Below are positions 60,237 through 64,000 of a stretch of DNA of 64,000 nt, piece after piece; position 1 is the stretch's first letter; each line of letters opens with the position of its first letter. The translations under genes and the position numbers were made by a program. Location of the stretch: the NCBI RefSeq assembly GCF_003025615.1, contig NZ_PYMJ01000026.1, positions 30,501 to 94,500 of the forward strand. Direction: 5' to 3'. The stretch comes from Photobacterium frigidiphilum. Lineage in GTDB: Bacteria; Pseudomonadota; Gammaproteobacteria; Enterobacterales; Vibrionaceae. The notes under the pieces were generated by a model, which saw nothing but the letters and a program-made list of their open reading frames with translations, searched no databases and was not told the origin of the DNA.

Positions 60237-60881
60237 TTGATTAATGTATTCCTTGTAGATGATCACGAACTGGTTCGCACAGGGATCCGACGTCTTCTTG
60301 AAGATGTCCGTGGAATAAAAGTGCTAGGAGAAGCCGACAGTGGTGAGGAAGCCGTAAAATGGTGTCGTGCGCAACATGCCGATATCGTTCTTATGGATAT
60401 GAATATGCCTGGTATTGGTGGTCTAGAAGCTACACGGAAGATTCTTCGTTTCAATCCCGACATCAAAATTATTGTATTAACGATTCATACTGAAAATCCT
60501 TTCCCAACGAAAGTGATGCAAGCTGGTGCGGCTGGATACCTTACTAAAGGTGCTGGTCCTGATGAAATGGTTAATGCTATTCGTATGGTTAATAGTGGGC
60601 AACGTTATATTTCGCCTGAAATCGCGCAGCAGATGGCGTTAAGCCAGTTTGCACCTGATTCTGAAAATCCGTTTAAAGACCTTTCAGAACGTGAACTTCA
60701 AATTATGATGATGATCACGAAGGGGCAAAAAGTCACTGACATTTCAGAGCAACTCAGTTTAAGTCCAAAAACAGTGAATAGTTACCGTTACCGTTTATTC
60801 AGCAAACTGGATATAGGCGGTGATGTTGAGCTTACCCATCTAGCAATTCGTCACGGAATGTTGGACACAGAGACGTTGTAG
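60237..60881 (+). CDS. uvrY: BarA/UvrY-type response regulator (VarA)
   Basis: UvrY/VarA is phosphorylated by BarA/VarS and activates the Csr small RNAs. The 214-residue protein has a receiver domain (DD at residues 8-9, phosphorylated Asp54 in VLMDMNMPG, Lys in AGYLTKGA) and a LuxR-type helix-turn-helix (LSERELQIMMMITKGQKVTDISEQL, SPKTVNSYRYRLFSKL). It starts with TTG, as I recall for Vibrio varA, after TTGGAGA. Its stop overlaps the uvrC start by one base. Confidence 0.95.
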   Translation: MINVFLVDDHELVRTGIRRLLEDVRGIKVLGEADSGEEAVKWCRAQHADIVLMDMNMPGIGGLEATRKILRFNPDIKIIVLTIHTENPFPTKVMQAGAAGYLTKGAGPDEMVNAIRMVNSGQRYISPEIAQQMALSQFAPDSENPFKDLSERELQIMMMITKGQKVTDISEQLSLSPKTVNSYRYRLFSKLDIGGDVELTHLAIRHGMLDTETL

Positions 60882-62731
60882 TGTCAGAAGCATTAGATGA
60901 AAAGAGCTTTGATGCAAAAAGCTTTCTAAAAACAGTTACTCACCAACCTGGCGTCTATCGTATGTATGATGCCGTTGGTGACGTAATTTATGTTGGGAAA
61001 GCCAAAGATCTTAAAAAGCGCCTATCGAGTTATTTTCGAACTAACGTAGCTGGAGAGAAAACCAGAGCGTTAGTGAAAAATATCTGTAAAGTGGATGTTA
61101 CGGTAACCCATACCGAGACAGAGGCGCTGATCCTTGAGCATAACTATATTAAATTGTACTTGCCTAAGTACAATGTACTACTGCGCGATGACAAATCTTA
61201 CCCGTATATCTTCTTGAGCAATCATCATCATCCCCGTCTTTCTATTCACCGAGGCACTAAAAAGCGCAAAGGTGAATATTTTGGTCCATACCCCGACGCG
61301 GGGGCGGTACGTGAAAGCCTGCATTTAATGCAGAAACTATTTCCTATTCGCCAATGTGAAGATTCTGTTTACGCAAACCGAAGCCGCCCTTGTTTGATGT
61401 ATCAAATTGGTCGTTGTTTAGCTCCGTGTGTTAAAGAGCTAATAACCGAGAAAGATTACGAAGACCAAGTCAGTTTTGCGCGTTTATTTTTACAAGGTAA
61501 AGATCGTCAAGTAATCGCTTCACTGGTAGAGAAAATGGAGCAAGCTAGCCAAAGTTTGAATTTTGAACAAGCTGCGACTTTCCGCGATCAAATTCAGGCG
61601 CTACGCCGTGTTCAAGAGCAACAATTTGTCAGTCATGACAGTGAAGATGATCTTGATGTGATTGGAATTGCCCATCAAAACGGCATGGCATGTATTCATG
61701 CGCTTTATATTCGCCAAGGTAAAATATTAGGCAGCCGCAGCTATTTCCCCAAAATGCCAAGCGATGCTGAATTAACTGAAGTCCTATCGAGTTTTATTAC
61801 GCAGTTTTATCTGAATCAAGCGGAGGGTAGGGTTATTCCGTCGGTCATTATCTTAGGTGAAAATTTAGGAGATGATGCTGCGGTTATTACGGAAACGTTG
61901 TCTGACATTGCGGGTCGGAAAATTGAACTAAAAGTGAACCCTCGTGGTAACCGTGCGCGTTATCTGAAACTGGCGCAAACCAACGCAATGACAGCGCTCA
62001 CAAGCAAGCTTAGTCATAAGATGACCATTCATGAACGGTTCTCTGAGCTACGTAAGGCTCTGAACCTCGAGACTATTACTCGAATGGAATGTTTTGACAT
62101 TAGCCATACGATGGGTGAAAAAACGGTAGCTTCTTGTGTGGTATTTAATCAAGAAGGTCCGTTTAAGCAAGATTATCGACGTTATAATATTACGGGTATC
62201 ACTGGTGGTGATGATTACGCTGCTATGGGGCAAGTATTAGAGCGTCGCTATGGTAAGCCGATGGAACCCGAAAAAATCCCCGATATTATTTTCATTGATG
62301 GTGGACGAGGTCAGCTATCAAGGGCGTATAATGTCGTGAAACCATTTATGGATGAATGGCCTAAGCAACCACTACTCATTGGTATTGCGAAAGGGGTAAC
62401 ACGTAAAGCAGGGCTTGAAACATTAATTTTTATCACGGGTGAAGAATTTTCTCTGCCCAGCGATTCACCCGCATTGCATTTGATTCAGCATATACGTGAT
62501 GAAAGCCATAATCATGCGATTAGTGGTCACCGTGCACAACGTGCCAAAGTGAGAAAACGTAGTGCTTTAGAAGATGTGGAAGGTATTGGCCCTAAACGCC
62601 GTCAAGCGTTACTTAAATTTATGGGTGGTTTACACGAATTAAAACGAGCAAGTAGAGAAGAGATCGCTAAAGTGCCTGGAATAAGTAAAGCTTTGGCAGA
62701 AAAGATATATGACGCATTGCAACACGGGTAG
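60881..62731 (+). CDS. uvrC: Excinuclease ABC subunit C
   Basis: UvrC makes both incisions in nucleotide excision repair. The 616-residue protein has the N-terminal GIY-YIG nuclease (QPGVYRMYDAVGDVIYVGKAKDLKKRL in parts), a cysteine motif CLMYQIGRCLAPC, the UvrB-interacting UVR domain (about 200-240), the RNase H-like nuclease with FIDGGRGQLS and a C-terminal double HhH (LEDVEGIGPKRRQALLKFMGG, VPGISKALAEKIYDAL). It starts with GTG in an overlap with uvrY, the usual gammaproteobacterial arrangement. Confidence 0.97.
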   Translation: MSEALDEKSFDAKSFLKTVTHQPGVYRMYDAVGDVIYVGKAKDLKKRLSSYFRTNVAGEKTRALVKNICKVDVTVTHTETEALILEHNYIKLYLPKYNVLLRDDKSYPYIFLSNHHHPRLSIHRGTKKRKGEYFGPYPDAGAVRESLHLMQKLFPIRQCEDSVYANRSRPCLMYQIGRCLAPCVKELITEKDYEDQVSFARLFLQGKDRQVIASLVEKMEQASQSLNFEQAATFRDQIQALRRVQEQQFVSHDSEDDLDVIGIAHQNGMACIHALYIRQGKILGSRSYFPKMPSDAELTEVLSSFITQFYLNQAEGRVIPSVIILGENLGDDAAVITETLSDIAGRKIELKVNPRGNRARYLKLAQTNAMTALTSKLSHKMTIHERFSELRKALNLETITRMECFDISHTMGEKTVASCVVFNQEGPFKQDYRRYNITGITGGDDYAAMGQVLERRYGKPMEPEKIPDIIFIDGGRGQLSRAYNVVKPFMDEWPKQPLLIGIAKGVTRKAGLETLIFITGEEFSLPSDSPALHLIQHIRDESHNHAISGHRAQRAKVRKRSALEDVEGIGPKRRQALLKFMGGLHELKRASREEIAKVPGISKALAEKIYDALQHG

Positions 62732-62789
62732 CTTTGCGGCACTCTTGTATCTGTAGTGGTACTGTCGTTAATTATAAGAATTAAGAATT

Positions 62790-63347
62790 ATGCGTTTATC
62801 AATTCCGAACATATTAAGCTTCATTAGACTTATACTCATCCCTTTCTTTGTTATTGCTTTTTACTTGCCTTATGAGTGGTCTGCATTTGCAACTGCGTTA
62901 ATATTTTTTATTGCAGGTGCTACTGATTGGTTTGATGGTTACCTTGCCCGCAAACTGAATCAAACAACTCGTTTCGGCGCATTTATTGATCCAGTTGCTG
63001 ATAAGCTAATGGTAATCACGGCGATGGTGTTGGTTGTTGAACACTACCACTCTATTTGGGTAACTATTCCTGCCGTTACCATGATAGGTCGCGAAATCAT
63101 TATTTCTGCATTACGTGAGTGGATGGCTGAACTCGGTAAGCGTGCAAGTGTTGCCGTTTCTTGGGTCGGTAAAGTGAAAACTGCATCTCAGATGTTTGCA
63201 TTATTGTTATTACTTTGGCACCCACACGAATGGGTAACATGGTTAGGTTATGTATCACTTTACGTTGCAATGGTATTGACTTATTGGTCTATGTACCAAT
63301 ACCTTAAAGCCGCAAAAGGTGACTTGCTGAATGCTGAGCATCATTAA
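62790..63347 (+). CDS. pgsA: CDP-diacylglycerol-glycerol-3-phosphate 3-phosphatidyltransferase
   Basis: PgsA makes phosphatidylglycerol phosphate in the inner membrane. The 185-residue protein starts MRLSIPNILSFIRLILIPF, has several transmembrane segments and the CDP-alcohol phosphotransferase motif within GATDWFDGYLARKLNQTTRFG extending to FIDPVADKLM (DG-x2-AR-x8-G-x3-D-x3-D). It follows uvrC as in enterobacteria and vibrios, and a terminator follows. Confidence 0.96.
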   Translation: MRLSIPNILSFIRLILIPFFVIAFYLPYEWSAFATALIFFIAGATDWFDGYLARKLNQTTRFGAFIDPVADKLMVITAMVLVVEHYHSIWVTIPAVTMIGREIIISALREWMAELGKRASVAVSWVGKVKTASQMFALLLLLWHPHEWVTWLGYVSLYVAMVLTYWSMYQYLKAAKGDLLNAEHH

Positions 63348-63384
63348 GTCTCAAGGTATTACCTTATTCTAAAATAGATTTTGG

Positions 63385-63409
63385 AAGCGGCTAATTAGCC
63401 GCTTTTTTA
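63385..63409 (+). terminator. Terminator of uvrY-uvrC-pgsA
   Basis: AAGCGGCTAATTAGCCGCTT is a perfect palindrome followed by TTTTT, 38 bases after the pgsA stop. Confidence 0.9.
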
Positions 63410-63640
63410 TTATCTGATGCAAAGGTGAATTTTATTTCTTTGTTGATTAATTCATCTCTTTGATGTCGTTATAGTGTCTTTGGCTAAAAGGTAAGCGAAC
63501 AAACGCTTTTGTTGCATTTTTTCCGTGACAGCATCATTTGAATCTGTAGAATGGCCGACATACCGCAGCAGGGCAACCTACTACGGTTAGTGATTGAAAG
63601 ATTACTTAATTCTTTAAGATGTTTTGGCTTTAAAGAATAT
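63410..63640. other. Promoter region of the tRNA cluster
   Basis: About 230 bp, no gene seen. It should contain the promoter for the Cys-Gly-Leu tRNA transcript; an AAAGAATATGG stretch directly precedes the first tRNA. Confidence 0.4.
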
Positions 63641-63714
63641 GGCGCGTTGGCAGAGTGGCTATGCAGCGGATTGCAAATCCGTGTACCTCGGTTCGACTCC
63701 GGGACGCGCCTCCA
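63641..63714 (+). tRNA. tRNA-Cys (anticodon GCA)
   Basis: Cloverleaf with acceptor GGCGCGT/ACGCGCC, anticodon loop ATTGCAAAT (GCA), T loop GGTTCGACTCC and encoded CCA after the discriminator T. Confidence 0.97.
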
Positions 63715-63735
63715 TTATTCCTTGAGAATAATATT

Positions 63736-63811
63736 GCGACACTAGCTCAGCTGGTAGAGCGCAACCTTGCCAAGGTTGAGGTCACGAGTTCGAGCCTCGT
63801 GTGTCGCTCCA
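63736..63811 (+). tRNA. tRNA-Gly (anticodon GCC)
   Basis: Cloverleaf with acceptor GCGACAC/GTGTCGC, D arm AGCTCAGCTGGTAGAGC, anticodon loop CTTGCCAAG (GCC), T arm GAGTTCGAGCCTC and encoded TCCA end. It lies 21 bases after tRNA-Cys. Confidence 0.97.
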
Positions 63812-63920
63812 AATTTTGTACTAACGGTCACGTTACATTGGCAGACCGTTATTAAAGATGGTGTCTAACCGCTTTTTTATAAAGCACATTGGTTAGGAGC
63901 ATCGCAATAAAGAATTGCGT

Positions 63921-64000
63921 GCCCTGGTGGTGGAATTGGTAGACACAAGGGATTTAAAATCCCTCGGCGTTCGCGCTGTGCCGGTTCAAGTCCGGCCCGG
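63921..64000 (+). tRNA. tRNA-Leu (anticodon TAA), 3' end cut by window
   Basis: Class II tRNA starting GCCCTGGTGGTGGAATTGG, with anticodon loop ATTTAAAAT (TAA), a long variable arm CGGCGTTCGCGCTG and T arm GGTTCAAGTCC. The acceptor 3' strand is incomplete at the window edge. Confidence 0.93.

Noticed and set aside
1..64000. CRISPR arrays or classical insertion sequences
   Set aside because: No regularly spaced identical repeats and no transposase genes were seen.

Overview
The window looks like chromosomal DNA of a marine gammaproteobacterium of the family Vibrionaceae, most likely Photobacterium. Three things point there: the uvrY(varA)-uvrC-pgsA-tRNA(Cys, Gly, Leu) cluster at the right end, the three-gene ECF transporter with a UPF0397-type S component, and protein sequences that read like Vibrio/Photobacterium homologues. 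This is inference from remembered families; no database search was possible.

Layout. (1) 1-7.2 kb: the end of an ABC-2 permease gene, a 31-residue membrane peptide, a membrane-anchored TPR protein, a divergent MocR regulator/EamA exporter pair, tRNA-Ser(TGA) followed by a structured spacer that repeats the tRNA 3' end, and two phage-lysis-like genes (DUF1353 and an endolysin). (2) 7.5-17.4 kb: a sialic acid catabolic locus: nanA, an RpiR-family NanR, nanE-nanK-SSS transporter-nanQ, and the TRAP transporter siaPQM. A 15-bp palindrome recurs before nanA, nanE and siaP. Two unrelated sialic acid transporters are present. (3) 18-59 kb: a large purine-degradation region with inserted accessory genes. 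It encodes guanine deaminase and xanthine dehydrogenase (xdhA-xdhB-xdhC-guaD), 8-oxoguanine deaminase, two purine permeases, membrane urate hydroxylase PuuD, HIU hydrolase, OHCU decarboxylase, allantoinase PuuE, allantoicase and ureidoglycolate lyase. Glyoxylate is then handled by gcl-hyi-glxR-glycerate kinase (to glycerate phosphate) and by a divergent malate synthase (to malate). A FadR-type GntR regulator lies at 55 kb, and copies of a near-palindrome ATTGTATACAAT lie before gcl, aceB, the AzgA permease, uraH, puuE, xdhA and gntR itself. I infer that this is its operator and that the scattered operons form one regulon. (4) Accessory insertions at 38.9-48.4 kb: a cyclase-family hydrolase, a small secreted protein built of three 20-residue repeats, lamB-malM, a decayed fragment of puuD, a mercury-type operon without merA, a LexA-controlled dinI-like gene and a lipoprotein esterase. 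(5) 56-59.3 kb: ECF transporter. (6) 60.2 kb to end: uvrY, uvrC, pgsA and three tRNA genes, the last cut by the window edge.

The window also carries two families of small dispersed repeats. One is a MITE-like foldback element with 23-bp inverted ends (full copy at 27.56-27.83 kb, partial copies and solo ends elsewhere). The other is a 48-bp hairpin element starting and ending ATACCAA/TGGTAT, two copies of which lie between genes of one operon.

The most interesting signals are the inferred GntR regulon, the puuD fragment shortened by two deletions at short direct repeats, the collapsed MITE copy, a perfect 28-bp palindrome before the 8-oxoguanine deaminase gene, and several small unrecognised proteins.
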